From Dyadobacter sp. CY312 (GTDB lineage Bacteria; Bacteroidota; Bacteroidia; Cytophagales; Spirosomataceae): a stretch of DNA of 64,000 nt. A model generated the notes under the pieces. The model ran no database searches, had not been told where the DNA came from, and saw only the letters and a program-made list of their open reading frames with translations. The stretch lies in contig NZ_JAJUXG010000003.1 of NCBI RefSeq assembly GCF_021390535.1, forward strand, positions 124,001 to 188,000, read 5' to 3'. Both the position numbers and the translations under genes were made by a program. Numbering within the stretch: the stretch's first letter is position 1; each line of letters starts with the position of its first letter. Positions 25,741 through 35,590 of the stretch are shown here, piece by piece.

Positions 25741-28700
25741 ATGCTTAAACGATTATCAACGTTAGTAGCTTTTCTGGGTGTGAGTGTACTGGCACAGGCA
25801 CAGGAAACATTCCCGAGAAACGGAGCTTACGACGAACGCCCCGGACGCTACGCATTTACCAATGCCAACATTGTAGTGGATCCTAAAACCACAATCCTTA
25901 ACGGAACCCTGCTCATCGAAAACGGAATGATCCGTGAAGTGAGCAAACAAGTAAAAATCCCAACCGGAACCGTAGTAATTGATCTGAAAGGGAAATACAT
26001 CTACCCTTCCCTGATCGACCTGGATTCGGACTACGGAATGCCGGAAGTAAAAACAGAACGAAGAGCTGGTGGTGGCCGTCTTACACCACAATTGGAATCC
26101 AACAAAAAAGGAGCATTTGGCTGGAATCAGGCGATTCAACCGGAAAATGATGCAACTACTTTATTTGCACCAGACGCTAAAAAAGCAGAGGATCTTCGGA
26201 AAATAGGTTTCGGAACAGTACTCAGCCATTCGCACGACGGTATCGTAAGAGGTAGCGGAGCTCTGGTAACTTTAACAGACGAATCTCCAAACAAAGCGAT
26301 TCTGAACGGTAAAGCTTCGTCGCATTTTTCTTTCAGCAAAGGTACTTCCAGCCAAACTTACCCGTCATCTGTAATGGGTGTGGTAGCTTTGCTTCGCCAG
26401 AACTACTATGATGCTGACTGGTATGCAAAGGGAGGAAATAAGCAAGAGAAAAACCTGTCTCTTGACGCATTCAACCAATTGAAAGGATTGCCTTCTTTCT
26501 TTGAAACAAATGACAAATACGCGCTTTTAAGAGCTGATAAAATCGGTGATGAGTTTGGCGTGCAATACATCATTCGCGGCGGAGGAGATGAATATCAACG
26601 TATTGACGAAGTGAAAGCTACAAAAGCTACGCTGATATTGCCACTTCAATATCCGGACGCATACGACGTGGCTGATCCATGGGATGCGGACCTGATCAGT
26701 CTGACGCAGTTGAAACACTGGGAACTTGCTCCTAAAAACACATCGGAAGTTGCCAAAGCTGCTATCCCTTTTGCATTGACAACAGCAGGTTTGAAGAGCA
26801 AAAACGATTTCTGGAAAAACATCAGAACCGCAATCGAATATGGTTTATCAAAAGAAAAAGCACTTGAAGCACTTACTACACTTCCCGCCAGCATCATTAA
26901 AGCGGACGGACAAGTGGGAAGCATTAAGGCTGGTTTGGTTGCCAATTTCCTGATCACTTCTACGGATCTGTTCAGCAAAGACAATGTCATTTACGAAAAC
27001 TGGGTACAAGGCAAAAAGTTTGTTTTGGCTCCGTTGAATGCTCCTGATCTTCGCGGAACGTATTCGTTATCGATCAACAATCAGCAGACAGGCAAATTGC
27101 AAATCACTGGTTCTCCTGAAAAACCTGAGTACAAAGTGATTTTGCAGGACACTGTGAAAATTACGCCAAAGGCTGTTCTTACAAATGAGCTATTGACGCT
27201 GACTTACCAACCAGACAAAAAACGTCAGGAGAACATCCGTCTTACAGGCTGGCTTGCAGGGAACGGACTAAAAGGTGAAGGCGTGTTGCCAAATGGTAAT
27301 GTTGTGCCATGGACAGCTACTTTTTCAGAGAAATTCACTGCGATTGCATCAAAAGATTCTGCTGCGAAAAAAACACCCGAAACAGGGAAAATCCTGTATC
27401 CGTTTGTTGGCTTCGGTAACGAAGAATTGCCAAAAGCCGAAACCGTTCTGATTAAAAACGCCACGGTATGGACCAACGAAAAAGAAGGTATCCTACAAAA
27501 TACCGACGTACTGATTCAGAATGGCAAAATTGCCAAAATCGGCAAATCCTTGTCTGCTCCATCTGGTGCCAAAACTGTTGACGGAACAGGAAAACACCTT
27601 ACCAACGGAATCATAGATGAGCACTCTCACATTGCACTTTTCTCAGTGAATGAAGGTGGACAAACCAGCTCGGCTGAGGTGAGAATGAGCGACGTTATCA
27701 ACCCTGACGATGTAAACATTTATCGCCAGCTTGCAGGTGGTGTAACAACCTCTCACTTGTTGCACGGCTCTGCCAACTCCATCGGTGGACAAAGCGCGTT
27801 GATCAAACTGAAATGGGGAGTAAACCAGTCAGAAATGCTGATTCCGGAATCGAAAACCATCAAATTTGCTCTTGGAGAAAATGTGAAACAATCCAACTGG
27901 GGCGATGTGGCACGTGTCCGTTTCCCGCAAACCAGAATGGGTGTTGAACAGGTATTTTATGATCACTTCATCAGAGCAAAAGAATATGCTCAGGCCTGGA
28001 AAACTTTCAATACGAAGAAATCAGGTGTTGCTCCACGCAGAGATATTGAGCTGGATGCACTTGCAGAAATCATTGCAAACGAGCGGTTCATCACTTGTCA
28101 CTCATACGTACAATCAGAAATTAACATGCTGATGAGCGTTGCTGATTCACTGAAATTCAAAATCAACACTTTCACCCACATTCTGGAAGGTTACAAACTG
28201 GCCGACAAAATGTCGAAAAGAGGCATTGGCGGTTCTACTTTCGCTGACTGGTGGGCTTACAAAATGGAAGTAAAGGAAGCGATTCCTTACAACGCGGCTC
28301 TGATGTATCACGAAGGTGTAACAGTAGCAATCAACTCGGATGATGCTGAAATGGCACGCAGACTGAATCAGGAAGCAGCCAAAACTGTGACCTACGGTGG
28401 TGTACCGGAAGAAGAAGCCTGGAAAATGGTAACGCTTAATCCTGCCAAATTACTTCATGTAGATGACAAACTCGGAAGTGTGAAAGCTGGTAAAGATGCG
28501 GATCTTGTACTTTGGAACGCAAACCCATTGTCAGTTTACGCGCGTCCTGAATTTACGATGATAGAGGGAACTGTTTATTTCGACCGTAAGAAGGATGAGG
28601 AAAAACAAAAAACGATCGCTATAGAACGTGAAAAACTGATCCAGAAAATGCTGAGCGACAAGGCAGACGGTAAGCCAACTCAGAAACCACAGGGTTCGCA

Positions 28701-28764
28701 GCCGCGCATGTGGCATTGTGAAGACATCGTAGGTGTTCACGCTGAACATGGAGAGGAGAAATAG
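25741..28764 (+). CDS. Secreted double amidohydrolase-family protein
   Basis: Exported protein of 1007 residues with a signal peptide (LSTLVAFLGVSVLAQAQ) when read from ATG 25741; the frame is open further upstream, but that gives no sensible start. It contains two amidohydrolase modules. The second (about 580-1000) has the metal motif HSH in GIIDEHSHIAL, later histidines in CHSYVQSE and FTHILEG, and a late Asp in AINSDDAEM, so it should be a metal-dependent hydrolase resembling imidazolonepropionase-type enzymes. The first module reads YPSLIDLDSDYG where HxH is expected and is probably catalytically dead. It is followed 38 bases later by a related gene. Substrate unknown, probably a periplasmic cyclic amide or peptide. 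Confidence 0.88.
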   Translation: MLKRLSTLVAFLGVSVLAQAQETFPRNGAYDERPGRYAFTNANIVVDPKTTILNGTLLIENGMIREVSKQVKIPTGTVVIDLKGKYIYPSLIDLDSDYGMPEVKTERRAGGGRLTPQLESNKKGAFGWNQAIQPENDATTLFAPDAKKAEDLRKIGFGTVLSHSHDGIVRGSGALVTLTDESPNKAILNGKASSHFSFSKGTSSQTYPSSVMGVVALLRQNYYDADWYAKGGNKQEKNLSLDAFNQLKGLPSFFETNDKYALLRADKIGDEFGVQYIIRGGGDEYQRIDEVKATKATLILPLQYPDAYDVADPWDADLISLTQLKHWELAPKNTSEVAKAAIPFALTTAGLKSKNDFWKNIRTAIEYGLSKEKALEALTTLPASIIKADGQVGSIKAGLVANFLITSTDLFSKDNVIYENWVQGKKFVLAPLNAPDLRGTYSLSINNQQTGKLQITGSPEKPEYKVILQDTVKITPKAVLTNELLTLTYQPDKKRQENIRLTGWLAGNGLKGEGVLPNGNVVPWTATFSEKFTAIASKDSAAKKTPETGKILYPFVGFGNEELPKAETVLIKNATVWTNEKEGILQNTDVLIQNGKIAKIGKSLSAPSGAKTVDGTGKHLTNGIIDEHSHIALFSVNEGGQTSSAEVRMSDVINPDDVNIYRQLAGGVTTSHLLHGSANSIGGQSALIKLKWGVNQSEMLIPESKTIKFALGENVKQSNWGDVARVRFPQTRMGVEQVFYDHFIRAKEYAQAWKTFNTKKSGVAPRRDIELDALAEIIANERFITCHSYVQSEINMLMSVADSLKFKINTFTHILEGYKLADKMSKRGIGGSTFADWWAYKMEVKEAIPYNAALMYHEGVTVAINSDDAEMARRLNQEAAKTVTYGGVPEEEAWKMVTLNPAKLLHVDDKLGSVKAGKDADLVLWNANPLSVYARPEFTMIEGTVYFDRKKDEEKQKTIAIEREKLIQKMLSDKADGKPTQKPQGSQPRMWHCEDIVGVHAEHGEEK

Positions 28765-28802
28765 CCGCCAGTATTCGGTCACACAGTAAATTTTTAAAAG
28801 AA

Positions 28803-30125
28803 ATGAAAATAGAAAAAAATAACATATTTAACCGGGCTGTGTTTGCTGCGCTAATGGCTTTTTCATTACAGCATGCCCATGCACAAAACCCGGCTCCGGC
28901 ATTACCTCAAACCAAACCGATCGTACTGACTGGCGCCACCATTCACACCGGTAATGGGCAGGTTATAGAAAACGGAGTTTTAGCATTTGACAAAGGCATC
29001 ATTACGCAGGTTGGTCCTGCGGGTTCGGGAAACACAACCGGAGCTGAGGTAATCGATGTAAAAGGAAAGCACATTTTCCCGGGTATTATTTCCTTGAATA
29101 CAACAGTTGGTATTCAGGAAATTGCTTCGGTACGTGCAACCCTGGATTTCAATGAAGTAGGCGACGTCAATCCGCACGTTCGTGCTTTGGTTGCCTACAA
29201 TACCGATTCTGAGGTTATCCCTACACTGAGAGGAAACGGCATATTGCTTTCTCAGGCAGTACCTCAGGGCGGAATCGTTTCAGGTTCATCTTCGGTATTT
29301 TATACAGACGGATGGAACTGGGAAGATGCGGTTTTGAAAAAAGACGATGGTATCTGGCTTAACTGGCCTGCATTTTTGGCAAGAAGCTTCAACTTCGAAG
29401 ACTTTTCTGTAACCATGAAAAGGAATGACAAACGTCAGGAAGTTCTGGACAAGTTCAATGCTGTTTTTGCTGATGCAAAGGCGTATGCTGACATCGCAAA
29501 TCCATCACCAGTCAACCTTCGATTGGCGGCTATGAAGCCATTATTTGATGGTTCTACGAACCTTTATATCCGTGCTGATTATGCCAAAGACATTATCGAG
29601 GCTATCAAATTTGCAAAGGAAGCGGGAGTGAAAAAAGTGGTGATCGTTGGTGGAGATGAGTCCTACAAAGTAGCCGCATTCCTGAAAGAAAATCAGGTAC
29701 CGGTTGTTTTAAACCCAACGCACAGATTGCCTGGGCGTGTGGATGAAAATGTTTATTTGCCATACGAATTGCCTGGTTTGCTTCACAAAGCAGGTGTTAA
29801 AGTTGCTGTTACCTACGCCGACGAATGGTGGAGAACACGTAACCTGGCGTTTCTTGCAGGTACATCTTCCGGCTTTGGAAATGTAACTTCTGACGAAGCA
29901 CTGCAATTCATCACGAAAAACGCAGCTGAGATCATTGGTGCCGACAAGCTGATCGGAACTTTGGAGAAAGGCAAACACGCCTCGTTTCTTGTTTCAGAAG
30001 GAGACATTCTGGATATGCGCGGAAACGATATTTCCATGGTATTCATTAAAGGCGGAAAAGTGAATCTTGACGATAAACAAAAACGCCTTTACGAAAAGTA
30101 CAAAGATAAATACGGTAAAAAGTAA
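28803..30125 (+). CDS. Secreted amidohydrolase-family protein lacking the metal HxH motif
   Basis: A 440-residue exported protein with a signal peptide ending HAHAQ. It has the composite-domain start of amidohydrolases (VLTGATIHTGNGQVIENGVLAFDKGIITQVG) and the family ending (NAAEIIGADKLIGTLEKGKHASFLVSEGDIL). At the site of the metal-binding HxH it reads FPGIISLNTTVGIQE, and later metal histidines are not obvious. It is therefore probably a non-catalytic or altered member. It lies 38 bases after the double-domain amidohydrolase on the same strand and should be co-transcribed, possibly forming a complex in the periplasm. A strong terminator closes the operon. Confidence 0.85.
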   Translation: MKIEKNNIFNRAVFAALMAFSLQHAHAQNPAPALPQTKPIVLTGATIHTGNGQVIENGVLAFDKGIITQVGPAGSGNTTGAEVIDVKGKHIFPGIISLNTTVGIQEIASVRATLDFNEVGDVNPHVRALVAYNTDSEVIPTLRGNGILLSQAVPQGGIVSGSSSVFYTDGWNWEDAVLKKDDGIWLNWPAFLARSFNFEDFSVTMKRNDKRQEVLDKFNAVFADAKAYADIANPSPVNLRLAAMKPLFDGSTNLYIRADYAKDIIEAIKFAKEAGVKKVVIVGGDESYKVAAFLKENQVPVVLNPTHRLPGRVDENVYLPYELPGLLHKAGVKVAVTYADEWWRTRNLAFLAGTSSGFGNVTSDEALQFITKNAAEIIGADKLIGTLEKGKHASFLVSEGDILDMRGNDISMVFIKGGKVNLDDKQKRLYEKYKDKYGKK

Positions 30126-30144
30126 GTACCAGTTTTGTTGAAAC

Positions 30145-30183
30145 GCAAAAGGCCTGTCGGGAGATTCCGGACAGGCCTTTTGC
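30145..30183. terminator. Bidirectional terminator after the amidohydrolase pair
   Basis: 14-bp perfect stem GCAAAAGGCCTGTC (30145-30158) with its complement at 30170-30183. It lies 19 bases after the stop codon and just before the end of the convergent cvfB gene, so it can serve both. Confidence 0.92.
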
Positions 30184-30203
30184 ATTTTATATTGTCTACC
30201 CAA

Positions 30204-31034
30204 TCAGAGCAGATATATCCCTTCATCAGCAATACGGATGATACCTTGCTTGTATAATCCCCCAATTGCCTTTTTGAATACCTTCTTACTGATTTGAAGT
30301 GTTTTATAAATATCCTCCGGGGAGCTTCCGTCCGACAGATTCAAAAATCCGTCTGCTTTTTTCAACTCCTCCAATATAAGCTGAGCACTCGGCTCAATAT
30401 GCTCTCCACCTGTTTTTTGCAGACTTATATCCAGCTTATTTTCAGGTCTGATTTTCTTGATATAACCTTTCAGCGAATCACCCGGTTTAAGATCTCTGAA
30501 AACCTCATTGTGATAGATCAGCCCTTTATGATACTGATTGACTATGGCATTGTAACCAAGATCTGTTTTTTGCCAAACAAGCAAATCAACCTGATCTCCC
30601 TCTGCCACTTTAAGACGGTCGTTTTCAAGAAAACGATCGATTTTGGTAGATGCAATAAGTCGGGAAGACTTTTGATCCAGATATAGAAACACTACATGCC
30701 ATTCACCAATCTGCATGGGAACACTTTGCTCGCGAAACGGAACAAAAAGATCTTTGATAAGCCCCCAGTCCATGAATGCACCATATTCTGAAACATCTTT
30801 CACCTGCAAACTGGCGAATTCATTACGAATAATTTTAGGTGTTTCGGTTGTAGCAACTGGCCGGTCTTCCGAATCCAGGTAAACAAAAACCCGGATTGTA
30901 TCATCCACCTGCATTTCGTCGGTGAGGTATTGGTTAGGCAAAAGAACCTCTTCTCCCTCCACATCACTCAAAAACATTCCGACACTGGTTAACCTCTCGA
31001 TGGTGAGGTTATTATATTTTCCTATAAAAAGCAT
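30204..31034 (-). CDS. cvfB: CvfB/YitL-like S1 RNA-binding protein
   Basis: A 276-residue cytoplasmic protein with tandem S1-like OB domains and a C-terminal winged helix, the CvfB (YitL) architecture. An N-terminal S1-like module covers about 1-65, a second contains KDVSEYGAFMDWGLIKDLFVP (about 75-135), and a third contains GYNAIVNQYHKGLIYHNEVFRDLKPGD (about 150-210). The winged helix has SPEDIYKTLQISKKVFKKAIGGLYKQGIIRI (about 230-270). CvfB of staphylococci affects virulence-gene expression through RNA binding. In Bacteroidota the role is unknown, and RNA binding is the safe inference. A -7 box (listed) supports the ATG. Confidence 0.88.
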   Translation of the reverse strand: MLFIGKYNNLTIERLTSVGMFLSDVEGEEVLLPNQYLTDEMQVDDTIRVFVYLDSEDRPVATTETPKIIRNEFASLQVKDVSEYGAFMDWGLIKDLFVPFREQSVPMQIGEWHVVFLYLDQKSSRLIASTKIDRFLENDRLKVAEGDQVDLLVWQKTDLGYNAIVNQYHKGLIYHNEVFRDLKPGDSLKGYIKKIRPENKLDISLQKTGGEHIEPSAQLILEELKKADGFLNLSDGSSPEDIYKTLQISKKVFKKAIGGLYKQGIIRIADEGIYLL

Positions 31035-31057
31035 TTGTATTCCGCTATGTTCAGGTG

Positions 31058-31065
31058 CAAAGGTA
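31058..31065 (-). promoter_or_regulatory. Bacteroidota -7 box for cvfB
   Basis: On the minus strand this reads TACCTTTG, fitting TAnnTTTG, 24 bases before the cvfB ATG. No clear -33 TTG is seen. Confidence 0.45.
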
Positions 31066-31083
31066 GCAGTTTAAGGCGTAGAA

Positions 31084-33486
31084 TCATTGCTCATCAGACA
31101 TGTCGTCTCTGCTCTCGCTACGTTCTTTTTCTTTCGAACGATTTAAACGGTAAGAAAACGTGACGATAAACTGCCGAGCCCTCCACTGGAATTCCGATTG
31201 CGAGTAATATCCGGCATTTTCAACGATACGTCTTTGCTTCCTTGAATTCATCAAATCCCGCACACTGGCTGTTACGGTTCCTTTTCCTTTTAATATATCT
31301 CTCGAAAACCCAAGATCAATCGAGTATTGAGAAAGATCCCTACCCTGCGTTGTTTTCCTGGGAGCGCGGTAATTCAAAGACGATTGAAAATCAATATTTT
31401 TAAACAAAGTCACCCGTGAAGACACCCGGCTATTCCATGTATAAGTATCACTTTTCAGGATTTCATCATTGTAAACACCCTGATTAATGGCCCTGAAAAT
31501 GTTGGCATTGGCAGTCCATTTCCACCAATTGAAAGGATCGTAGGTAAGGTTGAATTCCATCCCGTAAGAATCGCCCGTCGATAAATTGACTGGTGTAATT
31601 CTTGTAAAACCTGTGGAATCGACTACTGTAATGTTCTCAACAACACCCAAGCGGTGACGGTAATACACACTGGAAAGCAGCGATCCTTTTTCCGCATTGA
31701 GCAAATGTCCGGCTTCAAAGGAGTGCGTAAACTCAGGATTTAACAACGGATTCCCAGCCCTAAATACCCGAGAATCGCTGAAACTGGAAAACGGCAGTAA
31801 ATCCCTGAAACCCGGACGGCTTAGCCGATAGCTGTAACTAAGCTGAATGGTTTGCGCATCTTCCAGCTTGTAAGACAAATGCAGACTTGGAAACAGATTA
31901 AAATATTTCCGGTGATTTACTTCTTCCGTTTTTTTGAGCTCCGTTAAAATGTCTGAGTATTCTCCTCTTAATCCACCCTGAATAAAAACCTTACCGAACT
32001 GATTGCTCCCCATGACGTAAGCAGCATGTATTTTTTCATCATAAGCCAGGCGGTTATCAAAATCCGTCAGGATTTCCCAGTTCTGTTGTTCATTTTGCTG
32101 ATGCACAGAAAAGTCGTTGTCTAACAACCGAATAGAGCTTTTTAAGCCTGTTTCAAGTTTTCCGTTTTTTCCGATTGGATGTACGTAGTCGAGTTGAAAC
32201 AGCCAGTTTTTCTCATCCTCCGTATTGTAAGATCGCTGCCCCAAACCGACAAGCTCGCCGGCCGTTGTTTCGTTGTATTTGGAAGCTTCCGTTTCATCGC
32301 TGATGATGTACTTCGCATCAAAACTTAAATTCTGACCATTTTTCTCAAAAGTTTTACGGTAACTAAGCGCTGCCTCGATATTGGTTCGGGGTTCACTTTC
32401 GTCCTCCGTTCTGATTACCGTTCTTGTCAGATTATTGTTGAAATCAAAATCACTGTATTCGAGCTTGGAATTATTAGAGTTCTGCGATTTTCTGTACGAC
32501 AGTGTACCAGTCAGCGTGTTGTGTTTATTAAGAAAGTAGTCCATTCCAACTGTGAAGTTATTGGAATAACCTCTGCGGTTCCGGTTCGTTTTTTGCTCAT
32601 ATACAAAGCTCGTATCAGCGCTATTGTATTCCTGGCGCGAAGTACCGCTACCCGGACCTTCCCGATACATGTGCCCGTAACTTGCAATGAGATTAACTTT
32701 CTCTTTCCTATAATTGATATTAAATGATCCCCCAAAATTGGCAGGATAACCGGCAGTTCCTGTAAACGATCCGTTCAGTCCATATCTGATGTTTTTCTTC
32801 ATGACAATATTCAGAATACCAACCTCTCCCTCAGCGTCATATCTGGACGATGGATTGGTGATGATCTCAATACTCTCGATCAGATCTCCCGGAATTTGGC
32901 GTAAGGCGTCCGCAGGATTCAGTCCAACCATACCCGACTGCTTTCCATCGATCAATATTCGTACATTCTGGCTTCCGCGTAACGCAACATTGCCTTCAAC
33001 ATCCACAGTAACTGAAGGCATGTTGTTCAGAATGTCAGAGGCATTACTCCCAATATTGCTCAGATCCTTTCCAACATTGAAAACACGCTTGTCGAGCTGC
33101 AATTCCATCTGGCTTTTTTCACCTTTCACGACTACCTCCTCCAACACTTTTGAGTTGGATTTTAGTAAAATTACACCCAGATCCAGATCGCTATTGACCA
33201 CATTTACATCAGGGACAATTTTCTCATCCAGCGTGAGGTAGGTTATTTTTAGGTAGTATTTTCCGGTATTAGCAGGAATCTTAAAAAGTCCGTTTTCGTC
33301 GGAGGCGAGTCCTCCTGTAAGTGTAGAGTCCTGAGCTGTGTAAAGTGCTACATTGGCAAAAAGAACTGGATTTTTGTCTCCATCAACCAGTTTTCCTGAT
33401 ATAGAAAATCCGGAATTTGGCTCCTGTTGAGCATACAGGTTACAAAAGGAAAATATTAAAGTCAGGGGTAGCAACAGGCTTTTCAT
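31084..33486 (-). CDS. TonB-dependent receptor-like outer-membrane beta-barrel protein (paralogue)
   Basis: About 800 residues read from ATG 33486, which gives a normal signal peptide (KSLLLPLTLIFSFCNLYAQ). A GTG further upstream adds eight implausible residues. The order is signal, carboxypeptidase-regulatory-like domain (about 25-115: ISGKLVDGDKN, LASDENGLFKI), plug (VVKGEKSQMELQLDKRVFNVGKDLS, VALRGSQNVRILIDGKQSG, IESIEIITNPSSRYDAEG) and the barrel. It is a clear paralogue of the receptor at 6457-8916. Both have NVRILIDGK and NVGKDL blocks and neither has a SusD neighbour. The ligand is unknown. The C-terminal tail after the last strand is unusually charged (RSKEKERSESRDDMSDEQ). Confidence 0.9.
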   Translation of the reverse strand: MKSLLLPLTLIFSFCNLYAQQEPNSGFSISGKLVDGDKNPVLFANVALYTAQDSTLTGGLASDENGLFKIPANTGKYYLKITYLTLDEKIVPDVNVVNSDLDLGVILLKSNSKVLEEVVVKGEKSQMELQLDKRVFNVGKDLSNIGSNASDILNNMPSVTVDVEGNVALRGSQNVRILIDGKQSGMVGLNPADALRQIPGDLIESIEIITNPSSRYDAEGEVGILNIVMKKNIRYGLNGSFTGTAGYPANFGGSFNINYRKEKVNLIASYGHMYREGPGSGTSRQEYNSADTSFVYEQKTNRNRRGYSNNFTVGMDYFLNKHNTLTGTLSYRKSQNSNNSKLEYSDFDFNNNLTRTVIRTEDESEPRTNIEAALSYRKTFEKNGQNLSFDAKYIISDETEASKYNETTAGELVGLGQRSYNTEDEKNWLFQLDYVHPIGKNGKLETGLKSSIRLLDNDFSVHQQNEQQNWEILTDFDNRLAYDEKIHAAYVMGSNQFGKVFIQGGLRGEYSDILTELKKTEEVNHRKYFNLFPSLHLSYKLEDAQTIQLSYSYRLSRPGFRDLLPFSSFSDSRVFRAGNPLLNPEFTHSFEAGHLLNAEKGSLLSSVYYRHRLGVVENITVVDSTGFTRITPVNLSTGDSYGMEFNLTYDPFNWWKWTANANIFRAINQGVYNDEILKSDTYTWNSRVSSRVTLFKNIDFQSSLNYRAPRKTTQGRDLSQYSIDLGFSRDILKGKGTVTASVRDLMNSRKQRRIVENAGYYSQSEFQWRARQFIVTFSYRLNRSKEKERSESRDDMSDEQ

Positions 33487-33660
33487 AACGCAATTATTTT
33501 TTGTCCCCACATCCGTTTTTTAGAAGGATAGTGAAGAAATAAGTGTGTTGGACTGAAAAGCGAGGGAAAGGTTTAAAAACTTTTTTAGAAATTTTAGTCA
33601 AGAGGCGAACCCTGCTTCGAAAATATGTACTCAACATTGGAAGCTATCCTTGGTTGTACT

Positions 33661-34404
33661 TCATCGCTGTATTTGCTTCATGCTAGCAATGTCTCTGGCT
33701 TTATTAAGAGTTTCATATGTCCCTATATCAACCCAATGACAGTTTTCCAATGGCATTCCAATTATTTTGTGTCCGTTAGTTAACGCTAACTGTACTAGCT
33801 GCCACCCTTCTTTGGATATACCACTGGGAAGAAGATGAACTATTTTTTTATTAAAGAGATAAATTCCAGCACTTACACGAATTGGGTACTTTGGTTTTTC
33901 CACTAAACTTAAAATTTCCAACTCTTCGCTCATGTTAACTACTCCCCACGGAACTTCCATCTCCAACAAGGAGGTTAAAATTGCCATATCAGCCTGCCTT
34001 GCAAGAAAAAAAGAAATAAATTCATTAACATTAAAGTTGGTAAATACATCACCATTAATAACAAGAAAATTATCGTAATCCCATTCTCTCTTTAAAGCAA
34101 GAGCTCCAATACTACCAAGTGGCACATCCTCACATAGATAATTGATATTTAGTCCGAATTGCGTTCCATTTTTAAGATATGCCATGATCTGGTCGGCCAT
34201 ATGTCCAACCGAAATATGTAACGATGTACATCCAAATGAAGCTAAGTGCTCAATGAGATACACAATTACGGGCTTGCCCTCTATTTCAACAAGTGCTTTT
34301 GGGGTATTTTCGGTAATAGATTTTAGTCTTGACCCTTTCCCTCCGGCCATAATAACAACATTAACATTATTTATTAAAGAGGGAATTTTCGGCATTATAT
34401 TCAT
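33661..34404 (-). CDS. Sugar-phosphate nucleotidyltransferase
   Basis: A 247-residue NTP-transferase-fold enzyme that would activate a sugar 1-phosphate as an NDP-sugar. The nucleotide-binding motif is MAGGKGSRLKSITENTPKALVEI, followed by GKPVIVYLIEHL, a metal-binding Asp in VINGDVF, the VEKPKYPI segment, and the YLFNKKIV/CHWVDIGTYETLNKA end. The length fits the short, one-domain RfbA/HddC/ManC-like group rather than bifunctional GlmU. Which sugar and which nucleotide cannot be told. It is the last gene of a four-gene leftward cassette, 25 bases after the aminotransferase gene. Confidence 0.88.
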   Translation of the reverse strand: MNIMPKIPSLINNVNVVIMAGGKGSRLKSITENTPKALVEIEGKPVIVYLIEHLASFGCTSLHISVGHMADQIMAYLKNGTQFGLNINYLCEDVPLGSIGALALKREWDYDNFLVINGDVFTNFNVNEFISFFLARQADMAILTSLLEMEVPWGVVNMSEELEILSLVEKPKYPIRVSAGIYLFNKKIVHLLPSGISKEGWQLVQLALTNGHKIIGMPLENCHWVDIGTYETLNKARDIASMKQIQR

Positions 34405-34429
34405 ATCTAAGTTGTGAAGTGTTTTATAG

Positions 34430-35590
34430 CTAGATCTGGTTGAACTTAGTGATAAAGCTACATACTCTATTCAAATCCATTTCAGTAATCGAGGTAGAGC
34501 ATGGCAGCATAATTCCCAAATCAGATATTTGTTTTGAACAATTATGAGTATGAATGTAGATATCATTCTTAAAAACCGGTAATTCATTAATTGGCAACCA
34601 TACGGGTCTGGTTTCTATGTTTTGCTGAGAAAGGTATTTGATCAACTCCCTGCTTCTTTCGTGTAGCATCACAAAATGCCAAAAATTCGAATCGGTATTA
34701 ATCGTGACATTCTGAATCTGCTCAGATGTCAGATTCAAGCTTTCACAATAAAATTCCTTCGATTTTTTCTTTGATAAAATGAAATGATTTAACTGCTCCA
34801 TCTGAGCCGCACCTATCGCCGCAAGTGGATTGACCAGCCTGTAATTATATCCTACATCCGTATGCAAATATTCTATACCCGGACTTTTGGCCTGAGTAAT
34901 AAGAAACCTCGCTCTTTTAGCAACATCTTCATTGTTAGTAAGTATAGCACCTCCACCTCCTGTTGTAATGATTTTATTACTGTTAAAGCTTAGCGTTCCC
35001 ATCAATCCAAAAGTACCAGAATGTTTTCCGTTTTGAAATGATCCCAAAGAGCAAGCCGCATCTTCAATTACAACAAGATGATACTGCTCAGCCAAAGTTA
35101 GCAGTTCACCCATGTCGCACATATTGCCAAGTAAATGAACGGGCAGAATCGCCTTGATTCTGCGCTTCGTATATTTATGAAAGCAGGAATCACCTTCCAC
35201 AAAACTTTGTGTTTCAAGAAATTCACGAATAAGATTTATATCCAGAACCCACGAATTTCGATCCACATCAATAAGAACTGGATCCGCTTTTAAATATTTA
35301 ACAGCATTAGCCGTTGCTACGAACGTTAGGTTGGGGACCAAAACTAAATCGTTTTCTTCAACACCAGCTATAATTAAAGAAATATGCAAAGCAGTTGTGC
35401 CACTACTAACCCCAACTGCATACTTTACTTTGGTAAATTCACATAATTGTTCTTCAAATGAATTCACAAAACGTCCCCCTGAAAGCCAGTTCGAAGCAAT
35501 AGCCTCCGTAATATACTTTGATTCGTTACCAGCGAGATTTGGTTCACAAAGTGGAATATTAGCAATTGTTTGCGGATTAGATATTTCCAT
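34430..35590 (-). CDS. DegT/DnrJ/EryC1-type sugar aminotransferase (LegC-like)
   Basis: PLP-dependent aminotransferase of 386 residues that would put an amino group on a keto-sugar nucleotide. Visible motifs are EPNLAGNESKYITEAIASNWLSGG at the N-terminus, SSGTTALHISL (PLP phosphate site), IEDAACSLG (PLP ring Asp), FNSNKIITTGGGGAI (the Schiff-base Lys within SNK) and VGYNYRLVNPLAAIGAAQ. The short insertion pattern resembles LegC-type enzymes of legionaminic or bacillosamine-like pathways. The start overlaps the end of the epimerase gene by 14 bases, indicating coupled translation. Confidence 0.88.
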   Translation of the reverse strand: MEISNPQTIANIPLCEPNLAGNESKYITEAIASNWLSGGRFVNSFEEQLCEFTKVKYAVGVSSGTTALHISLIIAGVEENDLVLVPNLTFVATANAVKYLKADPVLIDVDRNSWVLDINLIREFLETQSFVEGDSCFHKYTKRRIKAILPVHLLGNMCDMGELLTLAEQYHLVVIEDAACSLGSFQNGKHSGTFGLMGTLSFNSNKIITTGGGGAILTNNEDVAKRARFLITQAKSPGIEYLHTDVGYNYRLVNPLAAIGAAQMEQLNHFILSKKKSKEFYCESLNLTSEQIQNVTINTDSNFWHFVMLHERSRELIKYLSQQNIETRPVWLPINELPVFKNDIYIHTHNCSKQISDLGIMLPCSTSITEMDLNRVCSFITKFNQI

